The notes under the pieces: generated by a model | Seen by the model: the letters and a program-made list of their open reading frames with translations, nothing else | What the model was told of the DNA's origin: nothing | Database searches by the model: none | Shown: positions 13,301-23,794 of the stretch, piece after piece | How positions within the stretch are numbered: the first letter of the stretch is position 1 | Layout: every line of letters begins with the position of its first letter | Source: Niebla homalea | Lineage: Eukaryota > Ascomycota > Lecanoromycetes > Lecanorales > Ramalinaceae | Reading direction: 5' to 3' | DNA length: 64,000 bases | Assembly: GCA_019925105.1 (NCBI GenBank) | Contig: JAHGAU010000015.1 | Location: forward strand, 1,178,001 to 1,242,000 | Program-made: the position numbers and the translations under genes

Positions 13301-15990
13301 AAAAAGCCCTTAAAAAAGGTCATATATACGTATTATGCCTTTAATAAGATAACTTCTCGGCCTTATAAGGGATATTTTAAATTAAAAACGGCTTTATTAA
13401 AGCTTATTTATTCGGACGTTACGGGGTTTATTAAGCCGGTAGGCTTTAATATAATTAAATATTTTATTACTTTCCGGGATGACTTTATCTATATATTAAA
13501 AGTTTATTTAATAATTTATAAATCGGACGTAACCCGTAAATTTAAACAGTTTTAAGTTAAATATAAAATTATTAACCGGAAAATTAGGCGTTTACGGGTA
13601 AATAACGGAGGTAAATATATATTAAAGGACTTTTAAGATTACCTTAAAGATTATAATATTATTTATAAATTAATAATATAAAATAACCTTAAATAAAACC
13701 CTATAAGCGAAAGATTTAATTAAGAAATTAAAGAACGGACCCATATAATAATCTATAATATAAATTTACTTAAGGATTTATAGCCGGAAATTATAATAAT
13801 TATTAATTACCTTATTATAAGGAAACTTACGTTTAACCTAGAAAAGAAAATCACCTTTTATTAAACGTAATATAATTAAAAACCGGATTTATTATATTTA
13901 TAAGTTATTAAGTTATTAATATAAGTTAAGATTATAAAGTATTAAACCTCCTTAAATAAAAGGGCCAATTTATTTATTCTATTAAGCTATAATAATAAAA
14001 CTATTAAAATATACTAAATCTTTAACCCTTAGGTAAAAATTTTTAATAAAAAAATAAAACGATTTTTTAACATTTATATTAAAAAACGGAAGATTATTTT
14101 ATTAAATAATTCCGATAAAAATACCCTAACGGAGAAAATCCAACGTTTAAAAAAGGATATATAACCTTAATAAGTTTTTACTTTAAAGGAAAATTATAAA
14201 AACCAGATTTATAATAACGCCTTTATCGATAATATCTTAAATGATATATTTATAAATAATATATTCCCAGTTAAGGAATAAGGAGATTACCTTTAAACTT
14301 AATATAATTAAGATAAATAGCAATTTAATAAATTGCGGGAGGAAATTAAAATTATTTTTTAAGGTAACCTTAAGTTTAAGATTCTTAAGTACTTAAAGTT
14401 CCGGGATATATCCTTAAACCCGTTATTTACTTTTATTAATATAATTATCTTAAATAAAGAAAAAGATATTTATTATTTAACGTTAATATTATTTAAGAAT
14501 AAGCCGGAATTATTTAAATTAAAAAGCTATTAAAAAACTATAAAAAATGCTTATTATAAAATGGATTAATAATTAACGGAAAAGGATAAATATAGCTCTT
14601 ATATTAAAAATAGTATTTAAATACTCATTCTTAAGTATATAATACCCCCGGGTATAATTATTTTAAAGGGATAATAGGTTTATACTTTTAAGAAAGGCGT
14701 TAACGGTTTAATTATTCAATATAAGGTCCGCTAAGTGGTCTATAACTATAAGTAACGGGAAGGTATCGACTATAATAAAACTTTTACTTTAATAATTAAA
14801 CCTATAAATTATAAGGTACTTTTCGTATTAACGGCGGTTAACGATTAAGACCTAAAGTAAATAAATATAAAAATAATTTTTCTTTATAATTTAATTAAGG
14901 AAGAAATCTATATAAAGTAACCTTATAATTAAATAAAAAGCATTAATATATATTATAAGCTTAATAAAACTTTTTACGGATTAAAATAATCCCCTTAATT
15001 ATAATATTATTACTTTTTTACCTTTATAGAGAAATAAGGGTTTAAGCCGATATTTACAGATTATTACGTATTTATATACCCTGGAAATAGGATAATTATA
15101 ACTCTTTATATAAATAACGTCCTGATTATTAGTTTATCTAAATAAAATATTATAAACTTAAAGAAAATACTTAATAATTAATTCCGTATATTTAATTTAA
15201 GGTTAATTTACTATTATTTAAGTATAATAATTATAAGAAACCGTTAGAATAAAACGCTTTAACTTAATTAAGAAACTTATATTAAAAGAGTTATTAAAGA
15301 ATATAAATAATAAAAGGCTACTTTTATATATATCCTTATAAAGCCGAAATATAAGTCGGAGCCTATACTTAAAAACTATAAGGCCGACCCGATTTTCCGG
15401 AAGAAATATTAATTAACCGTAAACTTTTTAATATATATAATACTTAAAACTCATTTAAATATCGCTTATTCCGTTTTAATAATTAACCGATATATTTCGA
15501 ATTTTATTAAATATTATTAAAAGTTAATAAAAAGAATTTTACGTTATTTCTATATTATTATTATTTTTTAATTAATATATTAAAGTAAATTAAAAGCTTT
15601 TAATAATTATATTAACTCTAACTTTACCGTAAATTCAACCTGGAGGTTTATTACGGGCTACGTATTTAATATAGGAAGTATTACGATTAATTAATAATTT
15701 AAGCGTTAAGCCATAATTGCCTTTTTTATTTATAAAGCGGAATAAAGCTTTTACTATATTAGCCCTTTAAAAGGTTCCGTAAAACACTTGGTTTAAAAGT
15801 ACCCCCGGAATGTCTTTATATTAACCGAAGCTTCGTTAATAATATTAACGGCCTTATAGCTTTAACTTTAAGTTACTTATAGGGTAAGCTTTAAGTTATT
15901 TATAAAATAAGTTTTAAGTTACTTATAAGGAGGCCGTTATTAATTTCAAGGAGCTTAATATATAAAATAAAAAAATTAAAAAAATATTTT
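10400..15990 (+). pseudogene. Copia gag-pol ghost
   Basis: Gag (about 10.4-12.0 kb) is too eroded to assign motifs. The GAG-pre-integrase block reads IGLGHI at about 12745 (W..RLGH). The integrase core at about 13405-13790 shows LIYSDVTGFIKPVGFN, FRDDFIY, NNGGKYI (DNGGEYI) and a SERFN block (NG.SERFNRT). RT shows DYNKTFT at 14768-14788 (DY.ETFAP), FLYNLI.EEIY at 14880-14912 (FL.G.L.EEIYM) and LYINN at 15104-15118, where YVDD has lost both Asp to Asn. RNase H shows GYVFNIGSI at about 15652 (GY.F.LGG.AISW), then FKR.AIIAF and KAE (SKRQ..VALS..EAEY). All catalytic sites are damaged and stops are frequent, so the element cannot be autonomous. Confidence 0.9.
15860..15935 (+). repeat. Short tandem repeat in Copia 3' untranslated region
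   Basis: About three imperfect copies of a 27-bp unit built on ttaagttacttata lie between the end of pol and the polypurine tract. They differ by transitions and short changes. Function unknown. Confidence 0.6.
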
Positions 15991-16365
15991 AAAAAAGGGG
16001 TAAATTATAAAAACGATATTTACCCCGGAGTATGCCTGGATGAAATTACGTACCCCGGGGGGTTATTAAAGGATAATTTACGATATAGGGAAGCTCGCCG
16101 TTACTACGTTAACTTTAATTTAAAGGAGTAAGTGCTATATAGTTAAGGCTATAAGTATAATTTTCCAAGGTATTTTACCGCGAAGGACCACCGTTATAAG
16201 GAAGTAAAAACTTACTATTACAAGGGAGCAAAAACTACCACTATAGGGGAGCTCCAATAACTTATGGAAAATATCATATAAATAAGGTATATATTATGTA
16301 AAGATTGAAGCTTAAATAGAGTATTATAAGTAAGTAGTAAATATAAGGTAATAAATGTATTAAAG

Positions 16366-16377
16366 CTTAAAGGGGAG
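16366..16377 (+). other. Copia polypurine tract
   Basis: The run aaaggggag abuts the 3' LTR start (TGTTAAAAG at 16378), the expected place for the plus-strand primer of reverse transcription. It escaped RIP, which targets CpA and therefore spares pure purine runs on this strand. Confidence 0.8.
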
Positions 16378-16530
16378 TGTTAAAAGTACTTATATTAATT
16401 ACCCGGTAGTCAGGTAGATTAAATATGATCTGAAGCTAAACCCGATTGGGATAGCTGGGATGCAGGAGTACTTAGTCGCACTTTTATACTTAGGAAATAA
16501 TCAAGCAACTTACACCTCACATTTCAAGAG
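16378..16530 (+). repeat. Copia 3' LTR
   Basis: Same length as the 5' LTR (153 bp) and identical apart from C/T and G/A differences. It keeps more C and G than the 5' copy in its last 50 bp. The TSD TAATT follows at 16531-16535. Confidence 0.9.
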
Positions 16531-18830
16531 TAATTAAGGGTAATAAATATTGATTTTTAACTATAACCGTATTTAATCTATAGTAATCGATATAAAGATA
16601 AAGGCCGCTGTTTTTCTTAAATATAAAAAAATTTAAGGCGTTTACGGGTAACGTTAAGTAATAAATCCAATTTTAGGCTATAGTATCCTTAAGATACCGC
16701 CGGAACTCCGTTAATTCTACCCGAAATAAATTATATAAGGGATTATATAATAACTTTTTACCGTTTAAGTTAATAGCGTAATCCCTTTATTTTAATTTAA
16801 GTAAAATACCAGTTATATTATTAAAAAAGATATCTATATATTTACTTAGCTTTTTCGGGACGTTCCGGTTAATAAAATCTTTTATAATACTTATACGTAT
16901 TAAATTACCTTAAAGGATTTATAATATTTTTAAGCGCTCCGTTATTGCGTTAATATAAATAACTATAAAGACTTTAGGTATTAATCTTTATTAAACTTTA
17001 ATTAAAGTTATAGACGTTATTAATCTATAATTTACGAAAATTAACCTTAAAGCGTTATTTATCCGTTACCGGATTAATCATTATTTATAAGGCGCGTAAA
17101 ATTAATAAACCAAGGACCACGTTTAAACCTTCTTAATCAATAACGTAAAAAAGTATTTTATATTATTTCTTTTATTTTTAATTATTAATTAAATAATACT
17201 ATAATTAATAAACGTTATAATAAAAAATCTACTTATTATTAAGAAAAGCCGCTTATAATAAGATAGCGGAAATTAACTATAAGTCTTACTAAATTATATA
17301 TATTTATAAAATTAAATTTATTTAAGCTTTAATATTAATTAATATACTTAATAATTAAGGATTATCCTAAAAATTCATTTAACCTTTAATAATAAAAGTC
17401 GGATATACCTTTAACTATCTCTTTATTAATTCCGACTTTAAGGCGCCGCCGGAGCTTTATTGTTTTTTAACGTATTATCCTTTTTATAGGATTTTACGTT
17501 TATTATTAAAACTTTATTTTATAAAACGGTAAGGTAATTAAATATATAATAGCCCTTTCCGTAATATATATAATATTCAACGTTTTTATTTACTTTAAGG
17601 GCGGCGTTAAAGTTTTTAAATATAGCTTTATACTTTTAACCGTAAGAATTAATTTTAATAAGGATATATACTGGCTTTAAGCCGTCGGAATTAAGTTTAA
17701 ATACCTTATTTTTAAGGGATTTACCCTTATTAATTTTCTGATTATTATTAATAATACGCTTTAAGTTATTTTCTTATATAATCGCCGCCGTTATAATATT
17801 GTCTTAAATTCTTAATACCTTATTTTAATTATAAGGATTTTAATTTTAAACTCCGGTAAAAGTTTTATAAAAAATATATAGGTATAAAACTTATTTAATA
17901 ATAATAATAAGTCCTTTTTTATAGTCTTTAAAGTATTATAGAATTACGTTATTTTTTAATTAAAACGTTATTTAATATCCTTAAACCGCTTATAATAAAT
18001 AAATTAATAATTTTCCGGATTAATTATTAAATTTAAGAGCTTATCTTTAAGCTTTTAATAGTTTATTTTATTAATTTCCTTATTCGGTAAATTAAAGATT
18101 TTATAAAAGATAAATCTTAAATAAAAAATTACCTTTTTTCTTTAAGTAAAGAAATACTTAAGATAAAATATAAATTATTTTTTTAAATTAATAAATTACG
18201 TTTAATACTTATCCTTAGATTTATTTTAATATAACTTAAGTTTTTCCGGATAAAAAAACTTACTTTTATAGGGTAAAATAAAAGCTATTAACGGTACGTT
18301 ATCGGTATAAAATTTAATAATAAGGTTAACGTAAAAAAGAATCCCGGAACGTAAATCCTTATATTACGTATTAACGCGGTTAAATATATATTTTTAATAA
18401 ATACGATTTTTAGCCTTAAGCCGGTTAACTTTAAATTATAGTTCCAGAAATTAAATTTATTAAGCTATAATATTATAATAATACTTTACCGCTTTAATTT
18501 ACTTAGTTATAATAAAGGGATTTTTAACCGAAAAGCGAATATCGTTTTTTTATTTTAAGGTTTATTGAATTAATTAAATATCATTATAGTAATAATATTA
18601 AGTTTTCTCTTTAATAAGGAAGAAGAATTAGAATATTAAATTAACTCCGCTAACGGTATACCGGCGGGACTAATAAAGGTAAATATAGAAGACGTAACGT
18701 TATAATTTAGATACTTAAGTATTACTTTAATAAGTAAATTAATAATAAGATTAATTCTTAAGGAACTTAGAAAAAATTAAGGTATAGTTTTTACTTAAGG
18801 TAAAGGTAATAATTACCCCGCTTTACGCCT
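16531..18830 (-). pseudogene. Gypsy-D 5' part: gag, protease and start of RT
   Basis: On the minus strand the segment next to the Copia element reads KLSKYIDIF, PLYNLFRVELTEFRRYL (GPLY.LS..EL..LR.YL), a PVNALNFFIFKKNSG block (SPAGAP.LFV.KKN.G) and YIDYYRLN (CVDYR.LN), ending in LLPLI. The missing next block starts at 10244 on the other side of the Copia insertion. Farther upstream (about 17.0-18.8 kb) the frame should hold gag and protease, but I cannot point to a zinc knuckle or a DTG site, so the start is not placed. Confidence 0.8.
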
Positions 18831-18975
18831 ATTGAGCTACGGCTTATGAATAACGCATATTAAGGCCGTTACTAAGGCCCTTTATTAAGGCCTAACGGCC
18901 TACCTTGGCGCAGCAGTATGGCGTATTACTGTAGCGCCGGCGCAGAGGTGGCGCTAGCTGCTAATAACTTTTTAA
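18826..18975. other. GC island with nested inverted repeats and a box A-like motif
   Basis: A 150-bp island with normal base composition. Perfect inverted repeats: AGGCCGTTA at 18863-18871 with TAACGGCCT at 18893-18901, and TAGCGCC at 18932-18938 with GGCGCTA at 18950-18956. On the minus strand TAGCTCAATAGG (18828-18839) fits the pol III box A consensus TRGCNNARYNGG, as in a tRNA D-arm, but no box B or full cloverleaf follows. It lies where the 5' LTR or leader of Gypsy-D should be; it could also be a tRNA-derived short element. Confidence 0.55.
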
Positions 18976-19556
18976 ATTTAATTTATATACGTTTTTTTAC
19001 CTTATAGTTTTGTCTTTATTTTTTAATCTTTATTATATTAATTTTAAATTTATTAAATAATAAGTTTTACTTTAATTATAAAATTTACGGAAAAAAATAA
19101 TTTTTTAAGAAAATAAATTATTTTTCTTATATTCCGTATATTCTAAAGATATCGTTAAAATAAAAAATTAAGTTAATAAAATTATATTCTTTTTTAAAAA
19201 TAAAGAAAAATAATTCCGGGTTTAATTTAAAGATAATTCTCAATGTAATTTTTATAAATTTATTAGAAACGAATAAAAACGAATAAAAACGTATATATTC
19301 CTTAAAATATCTTTATTAATTATAATTATTTAATATTTAATACGTTAAAAATAAAATAATATCGGTTATTAAAATATATTTTTATTATTTAATATTTATA
19401 CTTTATATCCGTTTAAAAGAAAGTTTTATAAGATAAAATTTTTAAAAAATTTTATATTCCTTCTATTAATTTTATATAAAATACGGGTAATATTTTATAT
19501 ATAAAGTAATAATTAAATATAAATTATAATTTAACTTTATTTTTTTTCTTTATAAG
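18976..19556. other. AT-rich spacer
   Basis: Very low GC, with no frame, repeat or motif that I can assign. It lies upstream of Gypsy-D (minus orientation) and ends at the TSD of element C. Confidence 0.5.
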
Positions 19557-19561
19557 TACGG

Positions 19562-19723
19562 TGTCACGAGAATGCGGTATGCATGGTGATAAAGTAATAA
19601 ATGTATGAATGATGAGTAGCTATCTAGCTATGAAGGTGGGAAATATAAGTGTACGCGCCAAGCACCGGAACAAGGTAAGCCCGCTCCGTGCCAAGGGATC
19701 CTCCCAAGGTCCATACCGTAATA
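19562..19723. repeat. Element C left LTR
   Basis: 162 bp, starting TGTCACGAGAATGCGG. It is nearly free of RIP; only its last three bases (ata for aca, with the preceding g to a) are altered. An open frame at 19609-19797 runs through this LTR into the internal part; the other LTR does not conserve it, so I treat it as chance. Confidence 0.88.
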
Positions 19724-20559
19724 ATATACCTATAAAAAAGAGAAAAAAGCGACGTCCTCGTCGCAGTATATCCACCATAAAACATTATGAATTTTGATAG
19801 CCTCGGTAATAAAAGTAACCAAGAGTAAGCCCCGAGTACATAAATAACGTTATTTATATATATGGTTATTAAGAAGTAAAAGGTAATAAAATCGTATATT
19901 AAAAAACCGAGAAAAATATAAGTTAAATAATTATTATAATTTACCCGGGATATAGTTATATTTTTTAAGCTTTTATATTTAAGCTAAAAGGCTTAAAAAC
20001 GTAATCTTTAAGGTATTCTTAAGTCATATATTAAAAATACTATTAATTAAGTAACTTATAAGTATATTAACGGTATCCTTACTTATTAATAAGATTATAA
20101 TTTTTTTAATAAGTATTATTAAAGTTAACTTTAATATATTTAGGGACGTTATCGTTAGGGACGTAGAGGAATAGGTTAAAGTCGTCGTTATCAATAGGCT
20201 TAGCCTGGTATATTAATATATTTACGTGATTTATAGTAAGGAGTTTTTAACCTGGGTAAGGGCCTTAATTTAAGTAGCTATTACGGGGTAAGTAAGGACG
20301 TCGATCACAATTAAATCATTTATCGCGATTATAATTATTAATTGCTTATTAAGTATAAAGTGATGAAGTCAACGGTATTAATTGTAAGTAAAATAATTTA
20401 CTATAGATACAATATTGCTTATATTATATTATTTACTGAATCTATATTTAAAACATAAAGTAATCTATATTACCGTTACCGTTAAAAAATAGCAAGGTAC
20501 TTTATAATAATAACTTAAATTTAATAAAGGTTAATTATAAGTTACCCTTTTGATTTAAT

Positions 20560-21200
20560 CGTTTAATAAGAGTTATAACTTAATTAATAAAGGCTATTAT
20601 AAGCTTCTTATCTATAACGTTTTTACGTATATACCGTATTTAATTTAATTAGTTAAAAGTCTAATACTCCGGTATCTTAAACCGAGAAATAAGTACGTTA
20701 TAAAGGGGAGCTATTAATATAGTTCTAAAGGTAAGGGTTTTACGTTTATTATTTATAAGCTTTAATATCCATTAATTATAAGCCTTATTTAATCTTAAAA
20801 AGTTTATAAAGCTAAAGACTATATAATCTTTAATAAGTTTACCATTCTTTACCTTAATAAGGGTCTTAATTCTATTTATAAACGTATAGACGTTATTAAT
20901 ACTATTAAAATATTTAAGCTTTTTAACGCGGAAACGGTCCTTCTTTAAGGTTATAGATATAAATTTCTTTTTTAATTCTATATTAATTAACGGTAAAAAC
21001 TTTCGTTATCGCTTTTTTAAGGGTATTTATTTAACTTTAAGCTTAATAACGTTATTAATAAGGTTTTTATTAACTTATTTAAGTATATTAAATCTCTTTT
21101 TAAAGCTTAAAGTAAAACGCTCTAATATAGCTTTAAAATTATTATTAATAGAACCCATTTATAAAGGCTTTTTTTTAAGCTTTTAAGGTTCTTATTAAGG
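20560..21200 (-). pseudogene. Antisense ghost reading frame in element C, unidentified
   Basis: About 210 codons on the minus strand with only about nine stops, each TAA or TAG at a position where Gln would fit, whereas random sequence of this composition should give roughly twice as many. The residues are Lys/Arg and aliphatic rich (for example KKDRFRVKKLKYF, NRIKTLIKVKNG). I do not recognise a family. It could be gag of an element running on the minus strand or captured host sequence. Confidence 0.4.
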
Positions 21201-21431
21201 AGCTTATTAAGCTTACGGGTCTTATAATTTTAATCGAGTAATAAAGCCTTCCTTATTAGACATAAAATATACGTTGAAAAGCCGTTTAAAGGGATTAATG
21301 AGTTAAATATTAAGGAAATACGTTTAACGCGATTATTATAAAAGCCATAATATAGATATACTCATTATAGCGTATTAACGGTTATACTGAAGCTATAGGA
21401 ACGTTTAGATTATTAAGTTATTACTACTATT

Positions 21432-21593
21432 TATTACGAGAATACGGTATATATAATAATAAAGTAATAAATATATAAATAATAAGTAGTTATCTAGCTA
21501 TAAAGGTGGGAAATATAAGTATACGTGCCAAGTACCAGAACAAGGTAAGCCTGCTCCGTACCAAGGGATCCTCCCAAGGTCCATACCGTGACA
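21432..21593. repeat. Element C right LTR
   Basis: 162 bp, same extent as the left copy, with many G-to-A and C-to-T changes in its first half but an intact CGTGACA end. TSD TACGG follows. Confidence 0.88.
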
Positions 21594-21598
21594 TACGG

Positions 21599-23386
21599 GG
21601 AATATATTTTATATATTTATTCATTTATTTATTTATATATATTTTTTATGTATATTTAACTTAATTTCTTATTATATAATCGTTTTAAGTTATTATTCTT
21701 TATTATTTAATAGCTTTTTAATAATAACTTTATATAGTTTAATTTTTGAATTTAATATTATTTTATATAAAAGTAAATTTATTATTAAAATTTTATATAA
21801 TTTTTTTACGCTCATATCCTTATACGTTTATAGTACTTAAAGTATTTTAAATTATATTTAATTATTTAAAATAATATATTTTAATATAATATTTTCTTCC
21901 TTTATTTATATTTATAGTTTTTTAAATAATTTTAAAGTATTAATCTTTCTTTTTATTACTTTTTTATCCGCTAAAAATATAATTTATAATAATTTAATTT
22001 TAATATTTATTTTTTTATTTTATAATTTTAAAGTTAATTTATCCATTACTTTATATATAGATTTTAAATAAACTTAATAAATACCGTATTTATACTTTAA
22101 TAGTCTTTAATAAATTATTAAGTTATTAAGTTATTTAATTTTTAAAATTATATTTTCTATAACAAGTAAATAATTCTTATTATTTTTATTTTTTATTTAC
22201 TTTATTTTCTTCTTCATATTATTTTAATATATAGCTTTCTTCTTTTTGTTAATAATTTCTTTAATTTATTAATTTTTCTTTTAATATAATAATTATCCGT
22301 TTTTATTACTATAGGTATTATTAATTTAATTAATATTACCTTTTCTTTATATATTATATATTCTTTATACCGTTTAACGTTATCTTATGCGATTAATAAT
22401 AACTTTAAATATTATATCATTTCCTTATTTATCTTAATAAGCGTTAAATCTGTAAATTTAATTATCTTCCATTTTTATTTGGTGGGCTATTAGTATAAAA
22501 TAAGGTTTATTTCTGGTTTTAAATTATTAATCGGACTATTTATTGTATTTTCCTTAACTCCTTTATTGTCTCCTTAATATTTCCGAGCTTTTTTACTATC
22601 CCTTAAATACTTTTATTATCGTTACATTTCTTCCGATTCTTTTAAACTTTTATTTAATCGTTCCTATTTATTTCTTATTTAAATTATTTCTTTTACTTTT
22701 TTTTATTATTCTAATTTAATCTTCCCTTATTTATTCCGATTATCTTTTATATACTTTTACTTCTTTTTAAATATATAAATATATTTTCTTTTTCTTATTA
22801 ATTAATCGTTAAAATATATACTTTTAAAGTTAACCTTATTCTCTAAACTTTTTTTTTCTTATAATCTATTAATTTTTATTGTTTTTTTAATTTTTTTAGT
22901 TCGATTTTTAAGTTTTCTTTATTCTTTTTATACTTAAATAAGTTTATCTTACTTTTTTCCTTTAATATTATCGCGTTTTTATAATATAATTTCTTATATA
23001 TTAACTTTTAACGTATTTTATTTAATAAGCGTATTTAAGGTTTAAGTAATTAAATATTTTCTTTATAAATAATATCCTTAATCTTTAATGTTTTTATTTA
23101 AATTTTAAAGTTAATTATAATTAACTTTAACTATAAGAGTCTTAATGAAATATTATAATTTAAGTTATTTTTTAATATTATAAATATTTATATTGATTTA
23201 ATTATTCTTATAACTTAAATACTAAATATAATTTATATATAAAATAATATATAATTTCCGTTTATTATTAATATATTTAAGTAATTAACTTTAAGTAATT
23301 TTAAAGGCTTTTTTTTATCTATAATTCCTTTATTATATTTAAGTTAATTATAATAATATCCGATTTTTAATCGGTTTTTATATTAA
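21599..23386 (-). pseudogene. AT-rich interval with a minus-strand ghost frame, unidentified
   Basis: No named domain. On the minus strand, about 21.75-22.6 kb reads as a long Lys/Ile/Leu-rich frame interrupted mainly by TAA/TAG at likely Gln codons; it has charged, coiled-coil-like runs (for example KRKINKLKKLLTKRRK). It might be a gag or a transposon accessory protein. The last 800 bp hold nothing I can assign. Confidence 0.35.
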
Positions 23387-23391
23387 GTAAC

Positions 23392-23567
23392 TGTTAAGAA
23401 CGTGAACGTGATAAGTGTAATATATGATTGATATGATTGCTGGTAAGCTACCTGAAGTAACTATGGATTTAAAGTGTGCGAGCGTTAAGACCCCTGGGAG
23501 CTACTTACTATGCTTATACCTACCGCAGACCGTGATACTATATATACGTATATACCGTTTTATAAAA
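23392..23567. repeat. Element A left LTR
   Basis: Starts TGTTAAGAACGTGAACG and ends in a damaged ATAACA (ataaaa, one transversion). The middle, around ccgcagaccgtgat, is preserved in all three LTRs of the family. It is 3 bp longer than the right LTR because of small indels. Confidence 0.85.
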
Positions 23568-23583
23568 ATATACCGGCTAAAAG

Positions 23584-23794
23584 TGTTATGGTAGGAAACA
23601 ACATAGGGGTTAGTGCTTACCTCGTGACCCTAGCGTAGCTGGGCCACAGGAATACTTAATACCTATCCTTTCTACTTTTCTTTTTACTTCTTTAATAATT
23701 AATTTACTTATTAAATATATTATTTATTAAGGTTATATATATATTTTATATTATTATATTACCCTTAAGCTTTAAGTATACGTTTAACTTAATA
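23584..23794 (+). repeat. Gypsy-B 5' LTR
   Basis: Starts TGTTATGGTAGG, ends cgtttaacttaata, which is cgtctggcttaaca in the other copy. Its first 90 bp keep normal composition and the rest is RIP-mutated; the 3' copy shows the opposite pattern. Confidence 0.9.

Larger units (their letters stand above)
10245..16530 (+). mobile_element. Ty1/Copia LTR retrotransposon, complete but RIP-degraded
   Basis: Bounded by two 153-bp LTRs (10245-10397, 16378-16530) and a perfect 5-bp TSD TAATT (10240-10244, 16531-16535). Inside, the order GAG-pre-integrase, integrase, RT, RNase H on the + strand is diagnostic of Copia. It inserted into the RT domain of Gypsy-D between the PLI of one block and EIFNRL of the next. 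The LTR pair differs at about 16-17 positions, all C/T or G/A, with no indel, so the divergence is RIP and not age-related substitution. Confidence 0.92.
1680..18830 (-). mobile_element. Gypsy-D: RIP-degraded Ty3/Gypsy chromovirus, split by a LINE and a Copia element
   Basis: This is a minus-strand LTR retrotransposon in three pieces: 16531-18830 (5' part, gag/protease/start of RT), 8172-10244 (RT palm, RNase H, integrase) and 1680-2380 (integrase C-terminus and chromodomain). The frame runs from piece to piece when the Copia element (10245-16530 plus one TSD copy) and the LINE (2381-8171 plus one TSD copy) are removed. Removing them leaves about 5 kb, a normal length for a gag-pol body. Chromodomain at the integrase C-terminus places it in the chromovirus group. 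No piece is open; stops are mostly TAA in place of Gln or Trp codons. Its LTRs are not resolved; the GC island at 18.83-18.97 kb may belong to its 5' LTR or leader. It is the oldest layer of the nest. Confidence 0.85.
19562..21593. mobile_element. Element C: short LTR element with no detectable pol
   Basis: A 2032-bp unit with 162-bp LTRs and a perfect 5-bp TSD TACGG (19557-19561, 21594-21598). The LTR termini are TGTCACG and CGTGACA, an exact inverted repeat, so the termini do not fix orientation. The 1.7-kb internal part has no RT, integrase or RNase H signature. It shares a segment (about 19870-20030) and the bases abutting both LTRs with element A, so the two belong to one superfamily. 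A protein-like minus-strand frame fills about 20560-21190. If the element is read on the minus strand, the bases after the 5' LTR (aaatagtagtaataac) could be a RIP-mutated TGG-type primer-binding site. Confidence 0.82.

Noticed and set aside
18790..18839. tRNA gene on the minus strand
   Set aside because: A box A-like motif is present but there is no box B, no anticodon stem and no closed acceptor stem.
19609..19797. Open + strand frame of 62 codons as a gene
   Set aside because: It crosses the LTR/interior junction of element C and is not conserved in the right LTR.
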